64,000 nt of DNA from Nonomuraea turcica (GCF_030718205.1 NZ_JAUZQF010000011.1:310001-374000); one strand, 5' to 3'; positions 42,113-51,696 are shown, counted from the stretch's first letter. Made by a program: numbers and translations. Notes: generated by a model from the letters alone, not told the origin.

Positions 42113-43339
42113 TCACGCCAGGGCGAGAGCGGGCTTCCTCCCGACGCGGCGGCCGATCAGGCGTGTCATGAGCACCGCCAGCCCGGTGCCGGCCAACACC
42201 AGCACGCCGGACAGGATCACGCCCGCACGCGGCCCGCCCAGCTCGGACAACCAGCCGATGAGCGGTGCGCCGAGCGGCGCGCCACCGGTGAACACCAGCA
42301 TGTAGATCCCCATGACCCGGCCCCGCATCTCGGGGGACGTGGCGAGCTGGACGCTGGCGTTCGCGGCCGTGTTGATGGTGATCAGCGCGATCCCGGTCGG
42401 GATCAGCAGCAGCAGGTAGGCCGGGTAGAAGGGCGCCAGCCCGGTGGCGATCTGGAACAGCCCGAACCCGATCGCCCCGGCGAACAACACCTTCTTCGAC
42501 AGCCTGGCCCGGCGCGCCGCGAGCAGGGCACCGCCCAGCGCGCCCACCGCGAACATGCTGGAGGCCAGCCCGAACGAGGACGCGCCCGCCTTGAACACCT
42601 CGCGGGCCATGAGCGCGATCGACATCGAGAACGACTGCGAGAACATCGACACGAACCCGATCAGCAGCACCGGCATGAGCAGCTCCTCGCGCCGGATGAC
42701 GTACTTCAGGCCCTCCCTGAGCTGTCCCTTCGCCCTCGGCACCGGATCGGTCGGGTTGAGCTCGGCCTTCCTCATGAAGATCAGGCTCGAGATGACGCCG
42801 CCGAACGTGAGCGCGTTGATCAGGAAGAGCGGCCCCGTGCCGCCGAACACGTAGATCAGCACGCCGGCCAGCGCCGGGCCGACCACGCGGGCGAGGTTGA
42901 AGATGGAGCTGTTGAGCGCGATCGCGTTCGGCAGGTCCCGGCGGCCGACCATCTCGACCACGAACGCCTGCCGGGTCGGCACCTCCACGCAGGAGATCAT
43001 GCCGAGCACGAACGCCATCACGTAGACGTGCCACACCTGGGCTGTGCCCGTCATCGTCAGGACGCCGATGGTGAGCGCCAGCGCGGCCATGAGCGTCTGC
43101 GCGGTGATGAGGATGGGGCGCTTGGGGTAACGGTCGGCGAGGACTCCGCCGAACATCCCGAACAGCAACATCGGGAGGAACTGCAGCGCGGTCGCCGTGC
43201 CGAGCGCCGCCGCGCTGCCGTGGGTCAGATCGAGCACCAGCCAGTCCTGGGCGGTGCGCTGCAGCCAGGTGCCGACGTTGGAGACGGTGCCACCGGCCGC
43301 GAACATGCGGTAGTTACGAATACGGAGCGACCGGAACAT
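42113..43339 (-). CDS. MFS transporter (enterobactin-exporter-like)
   Basis: The 408-residue protein begins 'MFRSLRIRNYRMFAAGG', typical of the EntS-like MFS group. It has 12 helices, the loop 'GGVLADRYPKRPIL' after helix 2, and the 'VEVPTRQAFVVEMVGRRDLP' segment. Start is ATG 43339, 23 nt after the MarR stop; the frame stays open into marR but has no start that fits the family. It is co-transcribed with the MarR gene, which probably represses it. Confidence 0.92.
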   Translation of the reverse strand: MFRSLRIRNYRMFAAGGTVSNVGTWLQRTAQDWLVLDLTHGSAAALGTATALQFLPMLLFGMFGGVLADRYPKRPILITAQTLMAALALTIGVLTMTGTAQVWHVYVMAFVLGMISCVEVPTRQAFVVEMVGRRDLPNAIALNSSIFNLARVVGPALAGVLIYVFGGTGPLFLINALTFGGVISSLIFMRKAELNPTDPVPRAKGQLREGLKYVIRREELLMPVLLIGFVSMFSQSFSMSIALMAREVFKAGASSFGLASSMFAVGALGGALLAARRARLSKKVLFAGAIGFGLFQIATGLAPFYPAYLLLLIPTGIALITINTAANASVQLATSPEMRGRVMGIYMLVFTGGAPLGAPLIGWLSELGGPRAGVILSGVLVLAGTGLAVLMTRLIGRRVGRKPALALA

Positions 43340-43362
43340 CCCGGTCTTGCGTTGCTCAGGCT

Positions 43363-43815
43363 CTATATCTTGCTGAGCTTCTCCAGAATCGGCGCGGCCT
43401 GCCTGAGGATCGACCTCTCCTCCGGCGAGAGCTCCTTCAGCCGCTGCGTCAGCCACGCCTCCTTGCGGCGGCGCTCCTCCTTCAGCAGCTTCTCGGCGGC
43501 CTCGGTCACGGTCACGGTCACCTGGCGCCGGTCGGTCGGATGCGGGGTGCGGGCGAGCAGGCCGCGCTCCTCGAGCGCGGCGATCACGCGCGTCATCGAG
43601 GGCGGCTGTACCTTCTCGAGCTCGGCCAATTCGCCGGGGGTTATCCCGGAATGGCGTTCCACGGCCGCGAGCGTCGCGAACTGTGTGGGCGTCAGCGAGT
43701 GCGCCGCCGCCTGTCGTCGTAGGCGCCTGGTCAGCCTTGCCAGTGAAACGCGCAAGGCCGAAGCCAGGCCTGCGTCGCTGCGCAGGTCCATCTTGTGCTG
43801 GGTGTTGGTTAGCAT
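43363..43815 (-). CDS. MarR-family transcriptional regulator
   Basis: The 150-residue protein has the MarR winged helix ('LTPTQFATLAAVERHSGITP', 'LAELEKVQPPSMTRVIAALE') and the wing 'RTPHPTDRRQVTVTVTEAA', flanked by dimerisation helices. It heads an operon with the MFS exporter. A 7-bp inverted repeat covers its start codon and a TATAGT -10 box lies just upstream, the layout of an autoregulated repressor. Its ligand is probably exported by the downstream transporter. Confidence 0.94.
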   Translation of the reverse strand: MLTNTQHKMDLRSDAGLASALRVSLARLTRRLRRQAAAHSLTPTQFATLAAVERHSGITPGELAELEKVQPPSMTRVIAALEERGLLARTPHPTDRRQVTVTVTEAAEKLLKEERRRKEAWLTQRLKELSPEERSILRQAAPILEKLSKI

Positions 43816-43835
43816 GAGTCATTACCTTTGCTAAC
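43808..43835. promoter_or_regulatory. Inverted repeat at the marR start, candidate MarR operator
   Basis: GTTAGCA (43808-43814) and TGCTAAC (43829-43835) are perfect arms 14 bp apart that span the ATG and ribosome-binding site of the MarR gene and touch a TATAGT -10 box (minus strand, 43839-43834). Binding here would block marR and the MFS gene together. Confidence 0.6.
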
Positions 43836-43898
43836 TATAGCGCACAGCAAGATATTTCCCCATCCAGAAGTTGCGTCTCACCTCTTGATACCCGGAAG

Positions 43899-43920
43899 CC
43901 GCCCCGCTCGCGCGGGACGG
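43899..43920 (-). terminator. Hairpin terminator after the purine permease
   Basis: CCGCCCCGC-TCGC-GCGGGACGG forms a 9-bp stem with one mismatch and a 4-nt loop, beginning 19 bp after the permease stop on the minus strand. It separates the permease from the MarR promoter. There is no U-run, as is common in actinomycetes. Confidence 0.5.
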
Positions 43921-43939
43921 CCAAGGCATGCTTTCGTAC

Positions 43940-45382
43940 TCAGATTCCCAGCAGCGCCCGGATCGGGCCGATCGCGAAGTAGAGGGCGAAGAGGAGGGCG
44001 ACGCCCCACAGCAGCGGGTGGATCTCCCGCGCCCTGCCGCGGACGACCTTGATCAGCACGTAGGCGATGAAACCGGCGCCGATGCCGTTCGAGATCGAGT
44101 AGGTGAACGGCATGATCATGATGGTGAGGAACGCCGGAATCGAGATCTCGTAGTCGCTCCAGTCGATGTCGCGCACCGCGGTCATCATCAGGAAGCCGAC
44201 CAGGACCAGTGCGGGAGCGGCGGCCTCGTACGGGACGACCTGGACGAGCGGCGCGAAGAAGATCGCCACCAGGAACAACAGTCCCGTGACGACGCTGGCG
44301 AGGCCAGTGCGAGCGCCCTCGCCGACGCCGGCCGCCGACTCGATGTAGGTGGTGTTCGAGGAGACCGAGCCCGCGCCGCCGGCCGCCGCGCCGAGCGAGT
44401 CGACGAGCAGGATCTCCTTGGTACGCGGCAGCGTCCCGTCCTCCTGGACCAGGTTCGCCTGCCGGCCGACGCCCACGATCGTGCCCATGGTGTCGAAGAA
44501 GTCCGTGATGAGCAGCGTGAACACGAGCAACGCGGCCAGCAGCACATCGACGCGGATGAAACCGCCGAACGGGTCGAACTCGGTGAACAACACGAGCGGG
44601 TTGTGGAATCCGAAGATCTGCTCGGGGACGACGGGGCTGTTCAACTGCCAGCCGCCGGGGTTCTTCGCCGAGAAGGTGCCGGCCTTGGCGAGCAGCTCGA
44701 CGATGATCGCCAGGATGGTGGTGCCGATGATGCCGATGAGGATGGCGCCCTTGACCTTGCGCGCCACCATCGCGGCCGTGGCCAGCAGCCCGATGATGAA
44801 CACGAAGATGGGCCACGAGGTCAGGCTGCCCGCGATGCCCATCTCCAGCGGCGGCCCGGCGGGCACGCGGCGCACGAAGCCCGCGTCCACGAAGCCGATC
44901 AGCGCGATGAACAGGCCGATGCCGACGCTGATGGCGGTCTTGAGCTGGGCCGGGATGGCGTGGAACACCGCCGTCCTGAGCCCGGTCAACACCAGGATCG
45001 CGATGATGACACCTTCGAGGAAGACCAGGCCCATGGCCTCCTCCCAGGTCATCACCGACGCGATGCTGAAGGTGACGAAGGCGTTCAGGCCCAGCCCGGC
45101 GGCCATGGCGAAGGGCACCTTGCCGATGACGCCCATGAGGATCGTCATCACGCCCGCCACGAATGCCGTGCCGGCCGCGACGAGGGCCACGTTGGGCGTG
45201 CTTCCGTCACCGATGTACTGGCCGGTCACGTCCTTGCCGGTGCCGATGATGAGGGGGTTCAGCACCACGATGTACGCCATGGTGAAGAACGTGGCCAGGC
45301 CGCCCCGGATCTCACGGGAGAATGTCGACCCTCGTGCGGAGATTGCGAAAAATCGATCTATTGCGTTACGTGTGTCGCTCAC
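43940..45382 (-). CDS. AzgA-type purine permease (NCS2 superfamily)
   Basis: The 480-residue protein carries the AzgA signatures 'REIRGGLATFFTMAYIVVLN' at the N-terminus, 'FAMAAGLGLNAFVTFSI', 'LLITDFFDTMGTIVGVG' and 'SSNTTYIESAAGVGEGARTG'. It has 12-14 helices and is expected to import guanine/hypoxanthine or adenine with protons. Length is slightly above E. coli AzgA-type members (about 445). Start is ATG 45382. It diverges from the DUF2530 gene. No purine riboswitch is seen in the 82-bp gap. Confidence 0.93.
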   Translation of the reverse strand: MSDTRNAIDRFFAISARGSTFSREIRGGLATFFTMAYIVVLNPLIIGTGKDVTGQYIGDGSTPNVALVAAGTAFVAGVMTILMGVIGKVPFAMAAGLGLNAFVTFSIASVMTWEEAMGLVFLEGVIIAILVLTGLRTAVFHAIPAQLKTAISVGIGLFIALIGFVDAGFVRRVPAGPPLEMGIAGSLTSWPIFVFIIGLLATAAMVARKVKGAILIGIIGTTILAIIVELLAKAGTFSAKNPGGWQLNSPVVPEQIFGFHNPLVLFTEFDPFGGFIRVDVLLAALLVFTLLITDFFDTMGTIVGVGRQANLVQEDGTLPRTKEILLVDSLGAAAGGAGSVSSNTTYIESAAGVGEGARTGLASVVTGLLFLVAIFFAPLVQVVPYEAAAPALVLVGFLMMTAVRDIDWSDYEISIPAFLTIMIMPFTYSISNGIGAGFIAYVLIKVVRGRAREIHPLLWGVALLFALYFAIGPIRALLGI

Positions 45383-45464
45383 GCGCGAAGAGTGACAGCA
45401 TGCGTGAACTGCGGAAAAGTGGCAGTGATGAGATCGAGACCCGATTGGAAGCTAGGCTGGATCC

Positions 45465-45674
45465 GTGAAGCAGCAGTGGCACCCCAATCCCGAGCCGATC
45501 AAGACCAATGACATGGCCGCCGTCGCCGTGGGCACCGCCCTCTGGGCCGTCGCCCTGGTGGTTCTGCTGATCTTCCGCCCCGCTCCGGAGAACGAGTGGT
45601 GGCTCTGGACCTGCGCGACCGGGGTCGGCTTCGGCTTCCTCGGCATGTGGCTGGTACGCCGCCCCAGGACCTGA
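45465..45674 (+). CDS. DUF2530 small membrane protein
   Basis: The 69-residue protein has two membrane helices ('AAVAVGTALWAVALVVLLIF', 'WLWTCATGVGFGFLGMWLVR') separated by 'RPAPENEWW', the DUF2530 pattern of actinobacteria. Start is GTG 45465; a TAGGCT box just upstream suggests a leaderless transcript. Function unknown. Confidence 0.88.
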   Translation: MKQQWHPNPEPIKTNDMAAVAVGTALWAVALVVLLIFRPAPENEWWLWTCATGVGFGFLGMWLVRRPRT

Positions 45675-45790
45675 CGCGCGTACGCCGTCGAAGCTGACAT
45701 TCGTCATCTCCGGCACTTCCCCGAAGTCACCCTCAAGCGGTGTTACCACCCACTACATCGACATATCCCTGTACGACCATGCTTGTCGGC

Positions 45791-47269
45791 ATGAAGAAGC
45801 CCATCGCGACATTCGTCTTGGCGGCCGCGGTCCTCGCTGGCTGCGGCATCGGAAATAAGCCGGCGGAGACCTCCACCGCCACGGGCACCCCCACGAATGC
45901 GGGCACGGTCGCGTGGACCCGATGCACCGACCTGACCGGCGCCGACGGCAGGCCGGCCGCCCCCGGCCCCGGAGTCGATTGCGGCACGATCCAGGTGCCG
46001 CTCGACCACGCCAAGCCCGACGGCGAGAAGATCGACCTCGCCCTGATCCGGGTCAAGGCCACCGGCGACGACCGCCTCGGCTCACTCGTCTTCAACTTCG
46101 GCGGGCCCGGCGGGTCGGGCGTGGACACGCTGGCCATGGCCGCCACGGCGTTCGGCAATCTGGGCACCCGGTACGACCTGGTCAGCTTCGATCCACGCGG
46201 CGTCGAACGCAGCTCCGGCGTCAAATGCGGCGGCCAGATCGAGAAACTGCTGGAGGCCGAGAACGACGCCGACGCCGACCGGCTGGCCAAGGAGTTCGCG
46301 GCGGCCTGCCAGAAGGACTCCGGCAAGATCCTGCCGTACGTCGGCACCGTACAAGCCGCCAAGGACCTCGACCTGCTCAGGGCCGCGCTGGGGGACGCGC
46401 GGCTCAACTACTTCGGCCTCTCCTACGGCACGCACCTCGGCGCCGTGTACGCCACCCACTTCCCCAAGAACGTCGGCCGCTTCGTCCTCGACAGCGCCTT
46501 CGACCCCACGGTCACCTTCGAAGAGCGCGCGGTCATCCAGGCGACCGGCTTCGACCAGGCCTTCGAGGCGTTCGCCCAGGACTGCGTGGCACAGAGCTGC
46601 GAGCTGGGCGCCGACCCGGCCGCCGTCGAGAAGACGGTCGAGCAGCTGCTCGACAGGCTGAAGGACCAGCCGCTCAAAGTGGGAGGCCGGGAGCTCACGT
46701 ACGGGCTGGCCCAGCTCGCCGTCATCACACCCCTGTACGCCAAGGCCACCTGGCCGATGCTCGAGCAGGCCGCCGCGGCCGCCATCAAGGGGAACGGCAC
46801 CGCGCTGCTCGCCCTGGCCGACTCCTACACCGGCCGCAAGGCGGACGGGACGTACACGACGGCGATGACGAGCCTGCAGGCCATCAACTGCGCCGACACC
46901 GCCGAACGCCCCACCGCCGCCGAGACCGCCCAGATCAACGAGCGGATCAAGGAGGTCTTCCCGATCCTGGCGACGGAGGCGTCGAGCGGCGTCTGCGCCC
47001 ACTGGCCGGTGCCGGGGGACGACACGGCCAAGCGCATCGACGCGACCGGCTCGGCGCCGATCGTGGTGATCGGCGGCAAGGGTGACCCCGCCACGCCCTA
47101 CCAGTGGGCCGAAACGCTCACGCGGCAGCTCAAGACCGGGGTCCTCGTCACGTACGAGGGCGAGGGGCATGGGGCTTACCTGAGCGGGAGCGGGTGCGTG
47201 ATGAAGGCGGTGGACGCGTACCTGCTGGAGGGCAAGCTCCCCACCCAGAGCACCACCTGCCCCGCCTGA
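45791..47269 (+). CDS. Lipoprotein alpha/beta hydrolase, tripeptidyl aminopeptidase-like
   Basis: The 492-residue protein has a lipoprotein signal ('MKKPIATFVLAAAVLAGC'), so it sits on the outer face of the membrane. The alpha/beta hydrolase core shows 'NFGGPGGSG' (oxyanion region), the nucleophile elbow 'GLSYGTHLG', the acidic residue in 'GGKGDPATP' and His in 'GEGHGAYL'. Two Cys near the C-terminus ('SGSGCVMKA', 'TTCPA') fit the TAP/SlpD-SlpE group of streptomycete secreted peptidases. Substrate is presumably short peptides. Start ATG 45791. Confidence 0.92.
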   Translation: MKKPIATFVLAAAVLAGCGIGNKPAETSTATGTPTNAGTVAWTRCTDLTGADGRPAAPGPGVDCGTIQVPLDHAKPDGEKIDLALIRVKATGDDRLGSLVFNFGGPGGSGVDTLAMAATAFGNLGTRYDLVSFDPRGVERSSGVKCGGQIEKLLEAENDADADRLAKEFAAACQKDSGKILPYVGTVQAAKDLDLLRAALGDARLNYFGLSYGTHLGAVYATHFPKNVGRFVLDSAFDPTVTFEERAVIQATGFDQAFEAFAQDCVAQSCELGADPAAVEKTVEQLLDRLKDQPLKVGGRELTYGLAQLAVITPLYAKATWPMLEQAAAAAIKGNGTALLALADSYTGRKADGTYTTAMTSLQAINCADTAERPTAAETAQINERIKEVFPILATEASSGVCAHWPVPGDDTAKRIDATGSAPIVVIGGKGDPATPYQWAETLTRQLKTGVLVTYEGEGHGAYLSGSGCVMKAVDAYLLEGKLPTQSTTCPA

Positions 47270-47446
47270 CCCACCGGCCCCGGGCACGGCACGCAGGGTG
47301 TCCGCGCGCCCCACCGCACCACATCTCGCCAACGCGGTACGCCAAGGGACGCTCGCCACGCCGACGCGCGGCGAACCCGGCGCGGCCGGTGGGGCAGGCG
47401 GACCGCCAGAGGGCGCACGACAGAGCCGTGGCCAGGTGGCGGGCCA

Positions 47447-50400
47447 TTAGGACAGGTCGGCCTCCGCCAGGAGAAGCGGCACCGACTCAGGGTCGCGGAG
47501 CAGGGCCGCCACCGCGAGCCGATCGTTCCACTGGCCCGTGGCCCAGGCCAGCCCGCGGGCCAGCCCATCGACCCCCGTGCAGTGGACGGCGCCCTCGAAG
47601 TAGCGCCACGCGCACTCCACCCCGTCCACCAGCAGCTTCTCGTGCGCCACATACGTCGATGGCGCCGTCGGCAGCAGGGACCGCACCTCGGCGGGCACCT
47701 CCCGTGTCTCCCCCTGCGAGGTGACCTCCCCCGAGGTCAGCTCCCCGGCCAGCGGCAGGTCGAGCAGCTCGGACAGGGACTCGGCCAGATCGTAAGGGGC
47801 CAGCACCAACGGCCGGTCCACGACGAGCTGGAGCAGGTCAGGCGCCTCCACCACGACCACGTCCTCGGCCGCCGCCACCACGATCGTCCCCCGGAGCACG
47901 GCCCGCACCCGGGACGGCGGCGCCACCCTCGAGGGATCCACGGCGGCCAGGGCGACCCAGAGCGCACGCAGCTGGGCCCGGTCCACCTCCATCGACTCGT
48001 CCGCCATCAGGTCCAGGAGCTCCTCCGGCCCCCCGTGCGAGGCCAGCAGCTCGGTCAGGGTCGTACGGACTCCCAGCATCGACAGCGCGCCCTCGTCGAA
48101 CCCGGGGGGCGCGTCGGCGTAGAGGCCCTGGAGGAGCGGGTCGGCTCCGGGCAGCCGCAGCTCCCGAGGCTTGCGCCCGCCCAGCACCGGATGGTGAGCC
48201 AGCCACCACGCGGTGTAGGACGGCACCTCCACACCCTCGATCCGCAGCGGATGCAGGGCGGCCCGCAGCGGCGGCGTGGTGAGCAGCTCCAGCGCGGCCC
48301 GCCAGTCGGCCACCAGCTCCAGGTCCCGCACGGCCGTGAACTCGGGCACCAGGGGCGGCACGTCCAGCTCGGGCAGCAGATCGAGCACGTGCTCGAGCCA
48401 CTCGTCCTCGCCGTCGAGATCGTGGTCGCACTCGTCGGGGTCGAGCAGCACGTCCTCGTCCCGCACCATCGCGAACCCGTCGAGCACCCCTGCCGCGGCC
48501 AGCACCCGGGCGCCGTAGGTCTCCTCCAGCTCGGCCGCGGCCACGCCGAGGTGCGTGCCGGACTCCAGGACCCCCGCCAGCGCCCCGTCGGCCAGCATGA
48601 GCTCCCCGGCCGGGTAGAGCTCACCGTCGGTGCCCGGCAGGGCCAGCTCGGCCAGCCACGGCGCCTCTCCGGGCGCCAGCCCGGCCGCGTCCACGAGGGA
48701 CAACACCGCCCGCGCCACGGGCTCCGGGTCCGGGTTGTCGAGCGACTGTGCGACGGCGGCCTTGGTCAGCGGGTCCTCGAGGACGGTGCGCGGTGTGGCC
48801 TCGGCGGCGCCCAGCCTGAGCAGCGCGGGATGGGCGGCGTCCGGGTGCACGATGCGCAGCCCGAGCGGGGTCAGGTCCAGCTCAGCCCCGCCGTCGGTCA
48901 GGATCAGCGTGCCGCGCGGCCCGCGTACGAGCCGCCCGTCCGCCAGCGGCACCGGCAGGGCGCCGAGCGACTCGGGGTCGTCGGCGGGCAGCACCTCATA
49001 CAGCGAGCGCCACCACGACGGCTCCCGCGCCTCCACGACCTCGCCGGACAGCAGGTCCACCACGTCGGACAGCTCCACCTTGCGTACGCCGAGCGCCGTG
49101 ATGGCGGGATGCCGCGGCGGCCATCCCCCGGGCAGCAAACCGGGTATGAAGTCGGCGACCGTCTCCAGCAGCTCCCCCGACCCCGACGCGAGCACGGCCG
49201 CCTCACGGCCGGAGACCACCCACCCGTCGGCCCCGGGCTCCGGTGCCGGGTGCTCGACCTGCCACTCGGCGTCCGGCTCGTAGACCTCGGCGTCGGCGAA
49301 CGACGGCGTCTGCACGACCGGCGCGGGGGCGGACAAGGCAGGCAACAGGGGCGTGCCGGGCACCCGGGCCAGCACTGCCCGGCGGATCCTGGCGTCGAGC
49401 TCGCCCTTGCCCATGAGGGAGGGCACCAGGTCCAGCAGTTTGGGCGTGCGCGGCAGCTCGCGCAGAAGCTTGACGTAGGTGTCCGCGGCGCGTTCGACGA
49501 GGAAGTCGGTCAGCGGCCCCCTGGCGACGTGCCGCCGGTCGGTGGCCATCGGGAACGACGCGATGAGCAACGCGGGCAGGTCGAGCGGCTCGTCGCTGGG
49601 CGTGGGCGCGTGGACGACGGGCGGCACCGTGCCGGGCAGCGGCCCGGGCTCCCCCGTGCCGGTGACGGGCACCGCCCAGCGCAGCGACCAGTAGGGGCGG
49701 GCGCGCTCCTCCGTGGGCCGGTCGGCGAACAGCCTGCTCACCTCGTCCGGGGTGAACTCGCCCGACACCGACACCACATGCCAGCCGTCGGCGCCCACGC
49801 TGCGGACCGAGCCGTCGAGGTCGATCTCGATGGCCTCCAGCGCGGGCATGCCGAGCAGCAACGCGGGGCTGGTCTCGGCCAGCATGCGCCGGACCGCCTC
49901 GACAGCACCCTGGTCGCGCAGCGGCAGGCGGACGAGCGTGTCGAACCCCTCGGGAATGTCGACCATGGGCGGCTCGTCGAACGGCAGCCTGAGCAGCGGC
50001 ACATGCCCGGACCGGTCGGCGAGCTCGCCCGCCAGCGCGTGGATCTCACCGACCAAGGCGGCGGTCTCCGTACGCGACCAGCGCACGGCGCCGCTCTCAC
50101 GCGAGCCGATGGACGGCGCGTCGCTGACCGAGACCACCGCCGCGAACCCGACGCCGAACCGCCCCGCCGCGCCGCTCTCGTCCCGCTTGCCCGAGGCACG
50201 CAGCGTGGACAGGCTCTGCACGCCGGTGGCGTCGAGCGGGGCGCCGGTGTTGGCGGCCGTGAGCACGTCGCCGCGCAGCGTCAGCCGCAACACCCCTGGC
50301 ACACCCGCCCGCAGCGCCGCGTCGGCGGCGTTCTGGGCGAGCTCGACGATCAGCCGATCGCGGTAGCCGCCGAGCGCGAAGTCCTCCTCGGCGTTGGCGT

Positions 50401-50482
50401 CCTCGCGGAACCTGGCCGGCGAGGCCGTCCATGCGGCCAGGACGGCGGCTCGCATCCGGTCACAGCCAAAGGTGTCGGTCAT
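47447..50482 (-). CDS. Sacsin/Hsp90-like ATPase-domain protein
   Basis: The 1011-residue protein has an N-terminal Bergerat-fold ATPase like that of sacsin and Hsp90: N-box 'ELAQNAADAA' (Glu47, Asn51, Asp54), 'DVLTAANTGAPL' (about residues 72-83) and the glycine box 'GRFGVGF' (107-113). The remaining 800 residues are an Ala/Leu/Glu-rich region with no recognised domain. It is intracellular, with no signal peptide or membrane helix. Such proteins occur across actinobacteria beside DUF3027 and cold-shock genes, as here. A chaperone-like role is inferred from the ATPase only. Confidence 0.85.
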   Translation of the reverse strand: MTDTFGCDRMRAAVLAAWTASPARFREDANAEEDFALGGYRDRLIVELAQNAADAALRAGVPGVLRLTLRGDVLTAANTGAPLDATGVQSLSTLRASGKRDESGAAGRFGVGFAAVVSVSDAPSIGSRESGAVRWSRTETAALVGEIHALAGELADRSGHVPLLRLPFDEPPMVDIPEGFDTLVRLPLRDQGAVEAVRRMLAETSPALLLGMPALEAIEIDLDGSVRSVGADGWHVVSVSGEFTPDEVSRLFADRPTEERARPYWSLRWAVPVTGTGEPGPLPGTVPPVVHAPTPSDEPLDLPALLIASFPMATDRRHVARGPLTDFLVERAADTYVKLLRELPRTPKLLDLVPSLMGKGELDARIRRAVLARVPGTPLLPALSAPAPVVQTPSFADAEVYEPDAEWQVEHPAPEPGADGWVVSGREAAVLASGSGELLETVADFIPGLLPGGWPPRHPAITALGVRKVELSDVVDLLSGEVVEAREPSWWRSLYEVLPADDPESLGALPVPLADGRLVRGPRGTLILTDGGAELDLTPLGLRIVHPDAAHPALLRLGAAEATPRTVLEDPLTKAAVAQSLDNPDPEPVARAVLSLVDAAGLAPGEAPWLAELALPGTDGELYPAGELMLADGALAGVLESGTHLGVAAAELEETYGARVLAAAGVLDGFAMVRDEDVLLDPDECDHDLDGEDEWLEHVLDLLPELDVPPLVPEFTAVRDLELVADWRAALELLTTPPLRAALHPLRIEGVEVPSYTAWWLAHHPVLGGRKPRELRLPGADPLLQGLYADAPPGFDEGALSMLGVRTTLTELLASHGGPEELLDLMADESMEVDRAQLRALWVALAAVDPSRVAPPSRVRAVLRGTIVVAAAEDVVVVEAPDLLQLVVDRPLVLAPYDLAESLSELLDLPLAGELTSGEVTSQGETREVPAEVRSLLPTAPSTYVAHEKLLVDGVECAWRYFEGAVHCTGVDGLARGLAWATGQWNDRLAVAALLRDPESVPLLLAEADLS

Positions 50483-50889
50483 CGATCACGTCCAGTGTTG
50501 AGGAGTAGGGGGCCAGGGTAGGTTAGCGGCCCTGGCCGACAACGATCTCCGTTTCGCCCCGCCCAAGCCGGACGTCCAGGGCTGCCCAGCCAAGCCGCAC
50601 GACGCCCGCCCGTGCGCACCGGGTTCTGACCCGCATCGCCACCGGCCCGGGCGCACCGCCGACCGGCGCGCACCGCCAGCCGGCACGCACCGCCAGCCGC
50701 CCGGGCGCGCCACCGCCAAAAGCGGCCGCTTCAGGTCGCCGGCCAACCGTAGACACACGGCAAGCCGCCGACCAAACGCGAACCGCCAGCCGAAGGCGGA
50801 CCTCCGATGGAAGGCGGACCGCCGGCCGAAGGTGAGCCGCCGACCGGAGGTGGGCCGGGGCGGTCCGGGCCATGGGTGCAGTGGGCGGG
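50483..50889. repeat. 407-bp intergenic region with decayed GC-rich tandem repeats
   Basis: The gap between the DUF3027 stop and the ATPase start holds imperfect repeats. Around 50650-50730 are copies of a 17-bp unit related to GCGCACCGCCAGCCG. Around 50760-50870 are copies of a unit related to GCCGACCGAAGGCGGACC. Both are degenerate. Antisense open frames across it are Arg/Ala-rich and look like by-products of the repeat. I see no gene and no clear promoter. Confidence 0.55.
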
Positions 50890-51696
50890 TCAGGAGTGGC
50901 CGAGCTCCTCGGAGGCCGACTCGTCGACCGAACCCGCCGCTTCCTCCTCCTCCATCAGGTCATATCCCAGGTCGTCAAGGATCGGGATGGCCTGCTCCAC
51001 AGGCGGCGGCAGGACCGCGGCCTCGGAATGAGCGCCGCAGCCATGGTCGGCGGCGACCACCTTGCCGTCGTCCGGTGCGTACTCATTGGTGCAGACCCCG
51101 AACATCTGCCGCAGCGAACCCGCGAGCAGCCAGTAAAACCCGCAGGTGGAGCACTGCGCGGGAGCGGCGTGTGCGATCGGTGTGTGCGGCCCGTGCTCGC
51201 CCGAGTGCCAGCGTCTGGCTGCCCGGTCCTTGCCAATGGCCGAGAGCACACGGGCTCGGCCCAGGCCGTACTCGAAAACCGCCTGGTGGTCGGCGTCGCC
51301 GCCGGCTTCGGTGAAACCGGGCGCGAGTCTGTCGTCGTCTTCCGGGGTGGGCAGCAGGTCACCCACGCCGAGGTCGCCCGGACGCAGGCGCTCGCTCCAT
51401 GGCAGCCATTCAGGGGCGAGCAACGCTCCCGAGCCGGGCAGCAGAACGACCTCGCTCACCGTGACCTTCTTGGCGCGCGAGGCGCGCGTGACCGTGACGG
51501 CCCAGCGCCAACCGTGGTAGGCCCGGTCGAGGCAGGCAAAATAGTGGGTGACGATCCGGTCGCCCTCGCTCTCGAAGCCGAGGTGCTCGCCTGGTCGACC
51601 CGGGCGCGCGAGCTGCTCAGCCGCGGCGCGCGCCAGATCGACCGCGGCCGCACAGGCCTCGTCGGGAGCGGAGACGCGGGCCCTGGTGCGGCTCAT
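50890..51696 (-). CDS. DUF3027 protein
   Basis: The 268-residue protein matches the actinobacterial DUF3027 family: N-terminal 'ACAAAVDLARAAAEQLARPG', 'FACLDRAYHGWRWAVTVTRA', 'EVVLLPGSGALLAPEWLPW', and a C-terminal cysteine motif 'CSTCGFYWLLAGSLRQMFGV' followed by 'GKVVAADHGCGAHSE', which may bind zinc. ATG 51696 is chosen because GGAGG lies eight bases upstream; longer frames have no such site. The neighbours (MFS, cold-shock protein) are the same in many actinomycetes. Function unknown. Confidence 0.9.
   Translation of the reverse strand: MSRTRARVSAPDEACAAAVDLARAAAEQLARPGRPGEHLGFESEGDRIVTHYFACLDRAYHGWRWAVTVTRASRAKKVTVSEVVLLPGSGALLAPEWLPWSERLRPGDLGVGDLLPTPEDDDRLAPGFTEAGGDADHQAVFEYGLGRARVLSAIGKDRAARRWHSGEHGPHTPIAHAAPAQCSTCGFYWLLAGSLRQMFGVCTNEYAPDDGKVVAADHGCGAHSEAAVLPPPVEQAIPILDDLGYDLMEEEEAAGSVDESASEELGHS

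Noticed and set aside
47270..47393. CCCACCGGCC (47270) and GGCCGGTGGG (47384) as a bidirectional terminator
   Set aside because: The arms are perfect but 104 bp apart, too far for a typical terminator; chance is possible in such GC-rich DNA.
50523..50873. Antisense 116-codon frame in the repetitive spacer
   Set aside because: Arg/Ala-rich repeat translation without ribosome-binding site or family.
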